This document shows, piece after piece, positions 1-6,477 of a stretch of 18,143 nucleotides of DNA (position 1 is the first letter of the stretch; the number at the start of each line of letters is the position of its first letter). The notes under the pieces were generated by a model that was not told the origin of the DNA, did not search any database, and worked only from the letters and a program-made list of their open reading frames with translations. Position numbers and translations under genes: made by a program. Origin of the DNA: JAUXFS01 sp050329575 (GTDB taxonomy: Bacteria > Pseudomonadota > Alphaproteobacteria > Rhodospirillales > Defluviicoccaceae); assembly GCA_050329575.1 (NCBI GenBank), contig JBHJOP010000133.1, positions 1 through 18,143 of the forward strand. The letters run 5' to 3'.

Positions 1-123
1 CCGGCCGCCGCCGGCGGGCGCGGCGCCGACCGTCGGCGGATCGCCGCGGCCGCCGACGACGACCGCCAGCACCACGGCGACGCCGACCCAGATCAGAAGC
101 TGCCGCAGTGCCCAGCCGATCAC
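1..123 (-). CDS. N-terminal part of an unidentified membrane-anchored protein (runs off the window)
   Basis: Only the first 41 codons are visible. The minus strand reads GTG (123-121) preceded by TTGGAGG at a good distance, giving a protein that begins VIGWALRQLLIWVGVAVVLA. This is an uncleaved-looking hydrophobic helix (about residues 5-23), followed by a Gly/Pro/Ala-rich stretch typical of a periplasmic linker. That suggests a protein anchored in the inner membrane with its main domain outside the cytoplasm. It lies 91 nt downstream of the flp gene on the same strand and may be co-transcribed with it. The functional domain is outside the window, so no family can be assigned. A single-span retropepsin-like protease is one guess with the right layout, but nothing visible tests it. 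Confidence 0.6.
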   Translation of the reverse strand, partial: MIGWALRQLLIWVGVAVVLAVVVGGRGDPPTVGAAPAGGGR

Positions 124-214
124 GTCGGCCTCCAAGGCTTCCGTTCGCGACCCGTTTGCCGCCGCGGCCGCCGCACGGTCGAGGCGCTGCGTCGTCGAGG
201 GCGCCGGACGGGGA

Positions 215-394
215 TCAGTCGAGGCCGACGGCCGTCCGGATCCCCGAGGCGGTCTCCTCGTAGGACGCCGCGACCTGCTCGCCGAGGAAGCCGAGGCCGA
301 CGACGATCGCCGTCGCGACCAGGGCGGCGACGAGGCCATACTCCGTGGACGTCAGGCCGCGCGCGTCCTCGAGCAGTCGGATCAGGATCGACAC
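215..394 (-). CDS. flp: Flp-family type IVb pilin
   Basis: This 59-residue protein has the layout of an Flp/PilA type IVb prepilin. A short leader ends ARG, the mature chain starts LTSTEYGL, and Glu and Tyr fall at mature positions +5 and +6, the hallmark of Flp pilins. A hydrophobic helix follows (about residues 20-38) and then a short polar tail ending in VGLD. The predicted cut is after Gly13. The GTG start has GCGGAG five nucleotides upstream. In Tad systems such pilins polymerise into thin adhesive fibres after cleavage by an A24 prepilin peptidase. No tad or cpa assembly gene is visible here. The gene is divergent from a prepilin peptidase gene 163 nt away. Because it is short it is easily missed by gene callers; the leader-EY motif makes the call firm. 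Confidence 0.93.
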   Translation of the reverse strand: MSILIRLLEDARGLTSTEYGLVAALVATAIVVGLGFLGEQVAASYEETASGIRTAVGLD

Positions 395-439
395 GGCAGC
401 TCCGCTTCTTTCGTTGACGCCGATGTCCGGTTCCGCGAC

Positions 440-466
440 ATGGTATCAGCGGGGTTCTTAACAACC
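440..466 (-). promoter_or_regulatory. Candidate extended -10 promoter and near-palindromic operator upstream of flp
   Basis: Reading the minus strand, TG-A-TACCAT (448-440) resembles an extended -10 element. It would place a transcript start about 40 nt before the flp start codon. No good -35 hexamer lies 17 nt upstream. Instead, a near-palindrome GGTTnTTAAnAACC (453-466) occupies roughly the -20 to -35 zone, where an activator could bind. TTAA is rare in DNA this GC-rich, which makes the element stand out. Assignment is by pattern only. Confidence 0.3.
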
Positions 467-520
467 GCTTGCCGGTCGGATCGGCGCCGCGCCCGGTGCG
501 GGGGGGCGTCGGGCGCGAGA

Positions 521-556
521 GGGGTGCGGTGAGGGGTGCGGTGAGGGGTGCGGTGA
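521..556 (+). repeat. Three perfect tandem copies of a 12-bp repeat abutting the gspO start
   Basis: The unit GGGGTGCGGTGA occurs three times without mismatch at 521-532, 533-544 and 545-556, one base before the GTG start of the prepilin peptidase gene. The junction between copies 2 and 3 creates GAGGGG nine nucleotides before GTG, which is the best Shine-Dalgarno sequence available. A run of seven G lies just upstream (500-506). Such G-rich short tandem repeats can change copy number by slippage. Confidence 0.95.
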
Positions 557-557
557 G

Positions 558-1313
558 GTGATCGATCCGCCGTGGACGGCGTGGTGGCTCCCGGTGGCGG
601 CGGCGCCGTTCGTCGGCAGCTTCCTCGGGGTGCTGATCGTGCGGCTGCCGGCCGGCGAGCCGGTGATCGCCGACCGCTCGCGCTGCCCGCATTGCCGGCA
701 TGTGCTGGGGCCGCTCGACCTCGTGCCACTGGCGAGCTGGGCGGCGAGGGGCGGACGCTGCCGCCACTGCGCGCAGCCGATCGGCGTCTTCTATCCGGCG
801 ATCGAAGGGGCGGCGGTGGCGGTCGCGCTGTGGGCGGCGGCGGTCGTTCCCGGCTGGCCGCTGTGGGCGAGCTGCGTCCTCGGCTGGGCGCTGCTGGCCC
901 TGGCGGTCATCGACCAGCGCCACCGCGTGCTGCCCGACGCGCTGACCCTGCCGTTGTTGGCGGCCGGCCTCGCCGTCGCCTGGCTGCTCGATCCCGGCGC
1001 GGCGATCGACCATGCGGTCGGCGCCGCCACCGGCTTCGGGGTGCTGATCGCCCTCGCGAGGATATACCGGCGGCTGCGCGGCCGCGACGGCCTCGGCGGC
1101 GGCGACGCCAAGCTGCTGGCCGCCGCCGGGGCGTGGGTGTCGTGGACCGGCCTCGCCGGGGTGGTGCTGGTGGCGTCGGCGACGGCGCTCGCCGTCGTCC
1201 TTGCCCGGACCCTGCTCGGGCGGCCGGTGCCCGGCGACGAACAGATCCCGTTCGGTCCCTATCTCGCCCTCGCCACCTGGCTGGTGTGGCTGTACGGCCC
1301 GCCGCTGCCGTGA
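558..1313 (+). CDS. gspO: Type II secretion prepilin peptidase GspO (A24 family)
   Basis: This inner-membrane aspartic peptidase cuts the leaders of pseudopilins and usually N-methylates the new N-terminus. The 251-residue protein has the N-terminal DiS_P_DiS region with two cysteine pairs (C43/C46 and C68/C71) that would hold zinc. The A24 peptidase domain has the first acidic motif IDQRHRVLPDALTLP (D119) and the second GGGDAKLL (D183), the two catalytic aspartates. Several hydrophobic segments fill the rest. It is slightly shorter than the common 270-290 residues. The GTG start is the first possible one: the frame is open back to a TAA at 459-461 but contains no ATG, GTG or TTG before 558. 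It is the first plus-strand gene of the T2SS cluster, 77 nt before gspE, and is divergent from flp, so it could also process that pilin. Confidence 0.95.
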   Translation: MIDPPWTAWWLPVAAAPFVGSFLGVLIVRLPAGEPVIADRSRCPHCRHVLGPLDLVPLASWAARGGRCRHCAQPIGVFYPAIEGAAVAVALWAAAVVPGWPLWASCVLGWALLALAVIDQRHRVLPDALTLPLLAAGLAVAWLLDPGAAIDHAVGAATGFGVLIALARIYRRLRGRDGLGGGDAKLLAAAGAWVSWTGLAGVVLVASATALAVVLARTLLGRPVPGDEQIPFGPYLALATWLVWLYGPPLP

Positions 1314-1390
1314 CGGGCCGGGCGGGCGGGTCGCCGGCCCCCCCCGAGATTTGTGTTCGCTTCCGCCGGCGTTCGTGACAGATTCGGGCC

Positions 1391-3121
1391 ATGACGACCG
1401 GGACCGACCTCGATTCGCCGGCGGACGCCGCGGCCGTCGCCGCGGCTGTGGTCGAGCAGCTGCTGGCCCGCCGCAAGCTCGACGCGGCTGCGGTCGGCCG
1501 CGCGCGCCGGGTCGGCGACGGCGGCGGAGAGCCGCTGCATGCCGTGCTCGTCAAGCTCGGCCTCGCGGCCGAACGGGATGTCGCCGAGGCGCTGGCGGCG
1601 GTGCTCGAGCTGCCGCTGGCAACGGCCGACGACTACCCCGAGGAGGCGGTGCTCGACGACTCCCTCAGCCCCAAGTTCCTCAAGCAGGCGCGGATCCTGC
1701 CGCTCGCCGACGGCGCCGACGGCATCGTGCTGGCGATGGCCGATCCGCTCGACGCCTTCACGGTGCAGGCGGTGGCGATCGCCACCGGCCGGCCGGTGCG
1801 GCGGCGGGTGGCGGTTCCCGCCGATCTCGAGCGGGCGTTCGAGCGCCTCCACGGCCGCGGCGGCACCGCGATCGGCCAGATCGTCGAGGGCCTGACAGAC
1901 GCCGGCGTCGAGAGCGCCGACGAGGACGCCGAACGGCTCAAGGACCTCGCCAGCGAGGCACCGGTGATCCGGCTGGTCAATGCGCTGATCACCCGCGCGG
2001 TGGAGGCGCGGGCCTCCGACATCCACATCGAGCCGTTCGAGAACGCACTCCGCGTCCGCTACCGGATCGACGGCGTGCTGCAGGAGGTCGAGACGCCGCC
2101 CAGCCGGCTGCGATCGGCGATCGTCTCGCGGGTCAAGATCATGGCCAAGCTCAACATCGCCGAGCGGCGGCTGCCGCAGGATGGCCGCGTCAAGCTGGCG
2201 GTACGCGGCAAGGAGGTGGATTTCCGCGTCTCGACGCTGCCGACGATGCACGGCGAGAGTGTCGTCCTGCGCATTCTCGACAAGGGCAGCACGGTGTTCG
2301 ACTTCACCGCGCTCGGCTTCGAGCGGGAGACGCTGAAAGCCTATCTCGACCTGCTGCAGCGGCCGAACGGCATTCTTCTGGTCACCGGTCCGACCGGCAG
2401 CGGCAAGACGACGACCCTGTATACGTCGTTGCTGCGCCTCAACACGCCCGACAAGAAGATCCTGACCGTCGAGGACCCGATCGAGTATCAGCTGGAGGGC
2501 GTCAACCAGATCCAGGTCAAGCCGCAGATCGGCCTCACCTTCGCCCACACCCTGCGATCGATCCTGCGCCAGGATCCCGACATCATCATGATCGGCGAGA
2601 TCCGCGATCTCGAGACCGCGCAGATCGGCGCCCAAGCGGCGCTGACCGGACATCTGGTGCTCTCGACCCTGCACACCAACTCCGCTGCCGCCACCGTCAC
2701 CCGGCTTCTCGACATGGGCCTCGAGGACTACCTGCTCGCCTCGACGCTGGTCGGCATCACCGCCCAGCGCCTGATCCGCGTTCTCTGTCCCCACTGCCGC
2801 GAGGCTCACGAGGCGCTGCCGGAGCTGATCGACGAGATGAATCTGCGGCGCTTCTCGGCCGCCGACCCGATCGTCCTCTATCGGCCGGTGGGGTGCCCGC
2901 GCTGCAACGGCACCGGCTACCACGGCCGCTCCGGTATCGCCGAGGTGTTGGTGATGTCCGACGACGTGCGCCGGCTGATCCTGCGTCGCGCCCAGGAGCG
3001 CGACATTCACCACGCCGCGGTCGCCGCCGGCATGCAGACTCTCTACGAGGACGGCATCCGCAAGGCGCTGAGCGGCAGCACCTCGCTCGAAGAGGTGCTG
3101 CGCGTCACCCGGGACATGTAG
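1391..3121 (+). CDS. gspE: Type II secretion ATPase GspE
   Basis: This cytoplasmic hexameric ATPase powers pseudopilus assembly. The 576-residue protein has an N-terminal T2SSE_N (MshEN-like) region (about 40-150), then the conserved ASDIHIEP segment (208-215). The ATPase core follows, with Walker A GPTGSGKT (333-340), Asp box EDPIEYQLEG (361-370), Walker B DPDIIMIGEIRD (395-406) and His box TGHLVLSTLHTN (419-430). A zinc-binding tetracysteine loop follows (C466/C469 and C502/C505), which separates GspE and PilB types from PilT retraction ATPases. Length and all motifs are normal for the family. The gene is followed by gspF after 8 nt, so the two are almost certainly co-transcribed. GspE normally docks on the cytoplasmic domain of GspL, encoded downstream. 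Confidence 0.98.
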   Translation: MTTGTDLDSPADAAAVAAAVVEQLLARRKLDAAAVGRARRVGDGGGEPLHAVLVKLGLAAERDVAEALAAVLELPLATADDYPEEAVLDDSLSPKFLKQARILPLADGADGIVLAMADPLDAFTVQAVAIATGRPVRRRVAVPADLERAFERLHGRGGTAIGQIVEGLTDAGVESADEDAERLKDLASEAPVIRLVNALITRAVEARASDIHIEPFENALRVRYRIDGVLQEVETPPSRLRSAIVSRVKIMAKLNIAERRLPQDGRVKLAVRGKEVDFRVSTLPTMHGESVVLRILDKGSTVFDFTALGFERETLKAYLDLLQRPNGILLVTGPTGSGKTTTLYTSLLRLNTPDKKILTVEDPIEYQLEGVNQIQVKPQIGLTFAHTLRSILRQDPDIIMIGEIRDLETAQIGAQAALTGHLVLSTLHTNSAAATVTRLLDMGLEDYLLASTLVGITAQRLIRVLCPHCREAHEALPELIDEMNLRRFSAADPIVLYRPVGCPRCNGTGYHGRSGIAEVLVMSDDVRRLILRRAQERDIHHAAVAAGMQTLYEDGIRKALSGSTSLEEVLRVTRDM

Positions 3122-3129
3122 GAACCGCG

Positions 3130-4350
3130 GTGCCCGTCTACCGGTACAGGGCGGTCAGCGAGCCCGGCGAGGTGCTCGAAGGCGACATGGAGGCGCCCGA
3201 CCGGACGGCGGTCATCGAGCATCTGCGCGGTCTCGGGCATCTTCCGATCGGCGCCGAGGAGCGGCGCGCGGACACGCTCGGCGGCTGGCTCGACCGCGAA
3301 CTCGGGCCCGGCCGGCGGATCTCGGGCCGGGACGTCGCGATCCTGATCCGCGAGCTCGCCACCCTGCTCCGCGCCGGCCTCGCCCTCGATCACGCCCTCG
3401 ACGTCCAGATCGCCTTCTGCGAGCGGGAGGCGGTGCGGAAGGTCCTGAAGCAGGTGGTCGAAAAGGTGCGCGGCGGCAGCGCGCTGGCCGACGCCATGGC
3501 CGCCCAGGGCGCGGTGTTCGACCGCTTCACCCTCGGCATGGTCCGGGCCGGCGAGGCGGGCGGGGCGCTGGACGTGGTGCTGGCCAAGACCGCGGACTAC
3601 CTGGAGCGGTCCCAGCAGTCGCGCCAGAAGATCAAGTCGGCGCTGATCTATCCGGTGATCCTGCTGCTCACCGCGTTCGTCTCGGTGGCGGTCATCGTCA
3701 CGGTGGTGATCCCCAGCTTCAAGGAGATCTTCGACCAAGCCGGCTACGACCTGCCGCTGGCGACCCGGATCGTGGTGCTGGTCGGCGCCGCCGCCGAGCG
3801 ATTCTGGTGGCTGCCGGTGGTCGCGATCCTCGTCGCCATCGTCGCCGCCGCCCGGTTCCGGCGCACCGTCGCGGGGCGCCGCGCGTGGGACCGCTGGATG
3901 CTGAAGCTGCCGCTGCTCGGCGATCTGCTGGCCAAGGTGGAAGTGGCGCGGATGTGCTATACGCTCGGCATGCTGCTCTCCAACGGTGTGCCGCTTCTGG
4001 CCTCGCTGGCGGTGGTCCGGGAGACGCTTGGCAACGCGGCGATGGCGGAGGCCTTCGACCAGGTCGAGAAGCAGGTCAAGGAGGGCAAGACCCTCGCCCG
4101 GCCGCTGGAGGACTCGGGGCTGTTCCCGCGGCTGGCGACCCAGCTGCTGCGGATCGGCGAGGAGAGCGGGCGGCTCGAGGAGATGATGTTCAGGGTCGCC
4201 GAAACCTACGACGACGAGGTCCAGCGCGGCATCCAGCGGCTGCTGACGCTGCTGGTGCCGGCGTTGACGTTCGCGATGGCGCTGTTGATTGCCGGCATCA
4301 TCGTCTCGATACTGGTGCCGATGCTGAGCGTGCACGAACTGGCGTTCTGA
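3130..4350 (+). CDS. gspF: Type II secretion inner-membrane platform protein GspF
   Basis: GspF is the polytopic platform protein that transmits ATPase motion to the growing pseudopilus. The 406-residue product shows two copies of the T2SF domain (about 69-191 and 272-394) and three membrane segments (about 171-195, 222-243 and 371-399). It includes the typical motifs LLRAGLALDHAL and MLLSNGVPLLASL at the start of each repeat and GEESGRLEEM in the second. The GTG start at 3130 follows TAGGA at a good spacing and lies 8 nt after the gspE stop. The open frame extends far upstream through gspE but that part is an out-of-frame overlap, so the GTG is preferred. Full length, nothing missing. Confidence 0.97.
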   Translation: MPVYRYRAVSEPGEVLEGDMEAPDRTAVIEHLRGLGHLPIGAEERRADTLGGWLDRELGPGRRISGRDVAILIRELATLLRAGLALDHALDVQIAFCEREAVRKVLKQVVEKVRGGSALADAMAAQGAVFDRFTLGMVRAGEAGGALDVVLAKTADYLERSQQSRQKIKSALIYPVILLLTAFVSVAVIVTVVIPSFKEIFDQAGYDLPLATRIVVLVGAAAERFWWLPVVAILVAIVAAARFRRTVAGRRAWDRWMLKLPLLGDLLAKVEVARMCYTLGMLLSNGVPLLASLAVVRETLGNAAMAEAFDQVEKQVKEGKTLARPLEDSGLFPRLATQLLRIGEESGRLEEMMFRVAETYDDEVQRGIQRLLTLLVPALTFAMALLIAGIIVSILVPMLSVHELAF

Positions 4351-4377
4351 CCAACCGCAGTGACGAGGACCATCCCC

Positions 4378-4824
4378 ATGCGAGTATCCGGGTTCGCCGG
4401 CCGCCGGCCCGGCCGCCGCGACGGCGGCTTCACCCTGCTCGAGATCCTGGTCGTCCTGGTCATCCTCGGCCTGGTGGCGGCGGTGTTCGCCGGACCGCAG
4501 GTGTTCAAGTACCTGGGCACGGCGAAATCGGAGGCGGCGAAGGTGCAGATCGAGCGCCTCGCCGGCGCCCTCGACCTCTACCGCCTGGAGGTCGGCCGCT
4601 ATCCCTCGCAAGAGGAGGGGCTGCAGGCGCTGGTCGAACAGCCGGCGGGGGTGTCCAACTGGAACGGCCCCTATCTCAAGAAGCGGGAGTCGCTGACCGA
4701 TCCGTGGGGACGGCCGTTCAACTACGACATCCCCGGCGACCACGGCGAGTACGATCTCTACTCCCTGGGCGCCGACAACGCCGCCGGCGGCGAGGGGGAG
4801 AACCGGGACATCACCAACTGGTGA
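4378..4824 (+). CDS. gspG: Major pseudopilin GspG
   Basis: GspG is the main subunit of the periplasmic pseudopilus. The 148-residue prepilin has a basic 17-residue leader ending DGG. The prepilin cut site G17/F18 is followed by FTLLEILVVLVILGL, with Glu at mature position +5. The C-terminal part contains the GspG signatures RYPSQEEGLQALVEQP and DPWGRPFNY, and the calcium-loop-like tail SLGADN...GGEGENRDITNW. The ATG at 4378 has GAGGA eight nucleotides before it. An in-frame GTG at 4360 lacks a ribosome binding site and is less likely. It lies 27 nt after gspF and overlaps gspH by four bases, consistent with translational coupling. Confidence 0.97.
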   Translation: MRVSGFAGRRPGRRDGGFTLLEILVVLVILGLVAAVFAGPQVFKYLGTAKSEAAKVQIERLAGALDLYRLEVGRYPSQEEGLQALVEQPAGVSNWNGPYLKKRESLTDPWGRPFNYDIPGDHGEYDLYSLGADNAAGGEGENRDITNW

Positions 4825-5276
4825 GGGCGGTGACGGCCAAGGGCTTCACTCTGTTCGAGCTGCTGGTGGTCCTCGCCCTGGTGGCGTTGATCGCGGCGGG
4901 ATCGCTGCCGCTGCTGGCCCGCGGCACCGGACCGGCGGCACTGAAGGGGGCGGCCCAGGACGTCGCCGCCGCGCTCCGACGGGCGCGCAGCGAGGCGGTG
5001 GTCCGCAACACCGACGTCGTGCTGACCGTCGACGTCGGCGAACGCAGCTTCCGGGTCGGCGATGCCGCCGCGCGCGCCCTTCCCGCCACCCTGGCGGTCG
5101 AGCTCTACACCGCGCAGACCGAGCGGATCGCCGCCGACGCCGGCGGCATCCGCTTCTTCCCCGACGGCAGTGCCACCGGCGGCGAAATCGTGCTCGCCGA
5201 CGACCGCTCGAAGCTGAACGTGCAGGTGGACTGGCTGACCGGCCGCGTGGTGATCGTCGATGCGGCGACGCGGTGA
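4821..5276 (+). CDS. gspH: Minor pseudopilin GspH
   Basis: This minor pseudopilin is part of the pseudopilus. The 151-residue protein has a short leader MRAVTAKG and a mature N-terminus FTLFELLVVLALVALIA with Glu at +5. A GspH-type C-terminal motif, GGIRFFPDGSATGGEI, lies at about residues 108-123. The GTG start at 4821 shares GTGA with the gspG stop. A second in-frame GTG at 4830, just behind GAGGG, would give a five-residue leader and cannot be excluded. The mature protein is the same either way. The 3' end overlaps gspI by 17 nt. Confidence 0.93.
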   Translation: MRAVTAKGFTLFELLVVLALVALIAAGSLPLLARGTGPAALKGAAQDVAAALRRARSEAVVRNTDVVLTVDVGERSFRVGDAAARALPATLAVELYTAQTERIAADAGGIRFFPDGSATGGEIVLADDRSKLNVQVDWLTGRVVIVDAATR

Positions 5277-5688
5277 CCGGGTGCGGGGCTTCACCCTGCT
5301 CGAGGTGCTGGTGGCGTTCACCATCCTGTCGCTGATGCTGGCGGTCGTGCTGCAGGTGTTCTCCGGCGGGCTGCGCACCACCGAGATCGCCCGCAACCAC
5401 GTGGTCGCGGTTCTGCTCGCCGAGTCGCTGCTCGCTGCCATCGGCGTCGAGGAACCGCTCGCCGAAGGCGACCTGAGCGGCGTCCTCGACGACGGCTTCC
5501 GCTGGCACGCGGTCGTCGAGCGATACCGGGAAGGCGAGGACGGCGACGACGAGCAGGGGGAGATCGTGCCCTACCGGCTGTCGCTCACCGTCGCTTGGGG
5601 CTCTCCGGGGCCGGCCGGTTCGGTGACGCTGACCACCCTGCGACTCGGCATCGCCGGTGACGACGCGGGGATCGGCGATCCGCGATGA
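5260..5688 (+). CDS. gspI: Minor pseudopilin GspI
   Basis: GspI forms the pseudopilus tip with GspJ and GspK. The 142-residue prepilin has leader MRRRGDRVRG, then FTLLEVLVAFTILSLMLAVV with Glu at +5. The GspI-like region AVLLAESLLAAIGVEEPLAEGDLSG spans about residues 50-74 and is followed by a GFRWHAVVERY strand. The start at ATG 5260 lies inside the gspH end. The next in-frame start, GTG 5281, would leave only a three-residue leader, so ATG is chosen. A small acidic insertion (EGEDGDDEQGE, 91-101) interrupts the C-terminal domain. The stop overlaps the gspJ start as ATGA. Confidence 0.94.
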   Translation: MRRRGDRVRGFTLLEVLVAFTILSLMLAVVLQVFSGGLRTTEIARNHVVAVLLAESLLAAIGVEEPLAEGDLSGVLDDGFRWHAVVERYREGEDGDDEQGEIVPYRLSLTVAWGSPGPAGSVTLTTLRLGIAGDDAGIGDPR

Positions 5689-6326
5689 ACGCCGCGCGCG
5701 CCGCGCCGCCGGGGTTCACGCTGCTCGAGCTGCTGGTGGCGATGACCCTGCTGGCGCTGCTCGCCGGCCTGCTGTTCGGCGGCCTCGGCTTCGGCGTGCG
5801 GGTGTGGGAGCGGGGCGAGGCGGAACTCGACACGCTCGCCGAGTTGCAGATCGCCCACGACCTGATCCGTCGCGTCGTCGGCCGGCCGATGCTGTCCGTG
5901 CTCGCCGACGAAGCCGGGGAGGAAGGGGCGATCTTCGAGGGGACCGCGGACGGTTTGCGGCTCGTCGGCCCATCGCCGGCGCTGGCCCTGCCGGGCGGGA
6001 TCTACCGGCTCGGTCTCGGCACCGACCAGCGGGCCGGCAAGATCCGACTGGTGCTCACTTGGCGACCGCTCGTCGCCGGTGACGACGCCCCGCCGCCCGA
6101 TGCCGACGACAATGTCGCGGTGCTCGTCGACGATATCGACAGGGTCCGGTTCTCCTACTTCGGCACCGACGACGCCGACGAGGGGGAGGCGGGCTGGCTC
6201 GATCAGTGGCCAGGCGCCGCCGGTCCGCCGCGACTGGTGCGCATCGACGTGACCTTCGCCGAGGGCGACCGGCGGCGCTGGCCGCCGCTGATCGTCGCAC
6301 CGCTGGTGGTGGTGCCGGCGCTATGA
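5685..6326 (+). CDS. gspJ: Minor pseudopilin GspJ
   Basis: GspJ is a tip pseudopilin that pairs with GspI and GspK. The 213-residue prepilin has leader MNAARAAPPG, then FTLLELLVAMTLLALLAGLL with Glu at +5. The larger C-terminal domain has the strand pattern typical of GspJ: LRLVGPSPALALPGGIYRL, then LLVDD-type and DIDRVRFSYFG segments, then RIDVTF near the end. The gene starts at an ATGA overlap with gspI, so translation is probably coupled. It ends the first run of tightly packed pseudopilin genes. The next gene starts 151 nt later, and the gspK that usually follows here is missing from this position. Confidence 0.94.
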   Translation: MNAARAAPPGFTLLELLVAMTLLALLAGLLFGGLGFGVRVWERGEAELDTLAELQIAHDLIRRVVGRPMLSVLADEAGEEGAIFEGTADGLRLVGPSPALALPGGIYRLGLGTDQRAGKIRLVLTWRPLVAGDDAPPPDADDNVAVLVDDIDRVRFSYFGTDDADEGEAGWLDQWPGAAGPPRLVRIDVTFAEGDRRRWPPLIVAPLVVVPAL

Positions 6327-6346
6327 CCGCCGGTCGGGTGTGCGGC

Positions 6347-6375
6347 TTGGAAAATTCGCCGCCGTGGACTACCTT
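6347..6375 (+). promoter_or_regulatory. Weak candidate promoter in the gspJ-gspL gap
   Basis: TTGGAA (6347-6352) and TACCTT (6370-6375) are separated by exactly 17 nt, in a locally AT-richer patch of the 151-nt gap between gspJ and gspL. Matches to the sigma-70 consensus are 4/6 and 3/6, so this is suggestive only. If real, it would start a second transcript carrying gspL, gspM and gspC. Confidence 0.22.
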
Positions 6376-6477
6376 TGCGTGTCGGCGCCACCGCCGGACA
6401 AACGGGAGCGGGCGAGTCCCGGCCGGCGGCGCTTCGACGACCGCGTCGACCCGAACGAGTGTGTCCGATCCCGGCGG

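Noticed and set aside
1338..1345. C8 tract between gspO and gspE as a phase-variation switch
   Set aside because: It lies in the non-coding gap, away from any clear promoter hexamers or the gspE ribosome binding site. A single C-run in such GC-rich DNA is weak evidence.
1259..3013. A 584-codon open frame on the minus strand opposite gspE
   Set aside because: It is antisense to a full-length GspE with every motif intact, is rich in Arg/His/Gln/Asp with no domain, and reflects the high GC content, which keeps frames open by chance. The long minus-strand frames at 3043-4743, 6055-7542, 10579-12147 and 15605-16882 were rejected for the same reason.
4360..4377. Earlier GTG start for gspG
   Set aside because: It has no ribosome binding site, whereas ATG 4378 has GAGGA at a proper distance and gives a normal-length prepilin leader.
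6340..6477. A 46-residue N-terminal extension of GspL from GTG 6340
   Set aside because: No ribosome binding site is seen, the sequence is locally AT-richer and unlike GspL starts, and the protein from ATG 6478 already begins in the family style.
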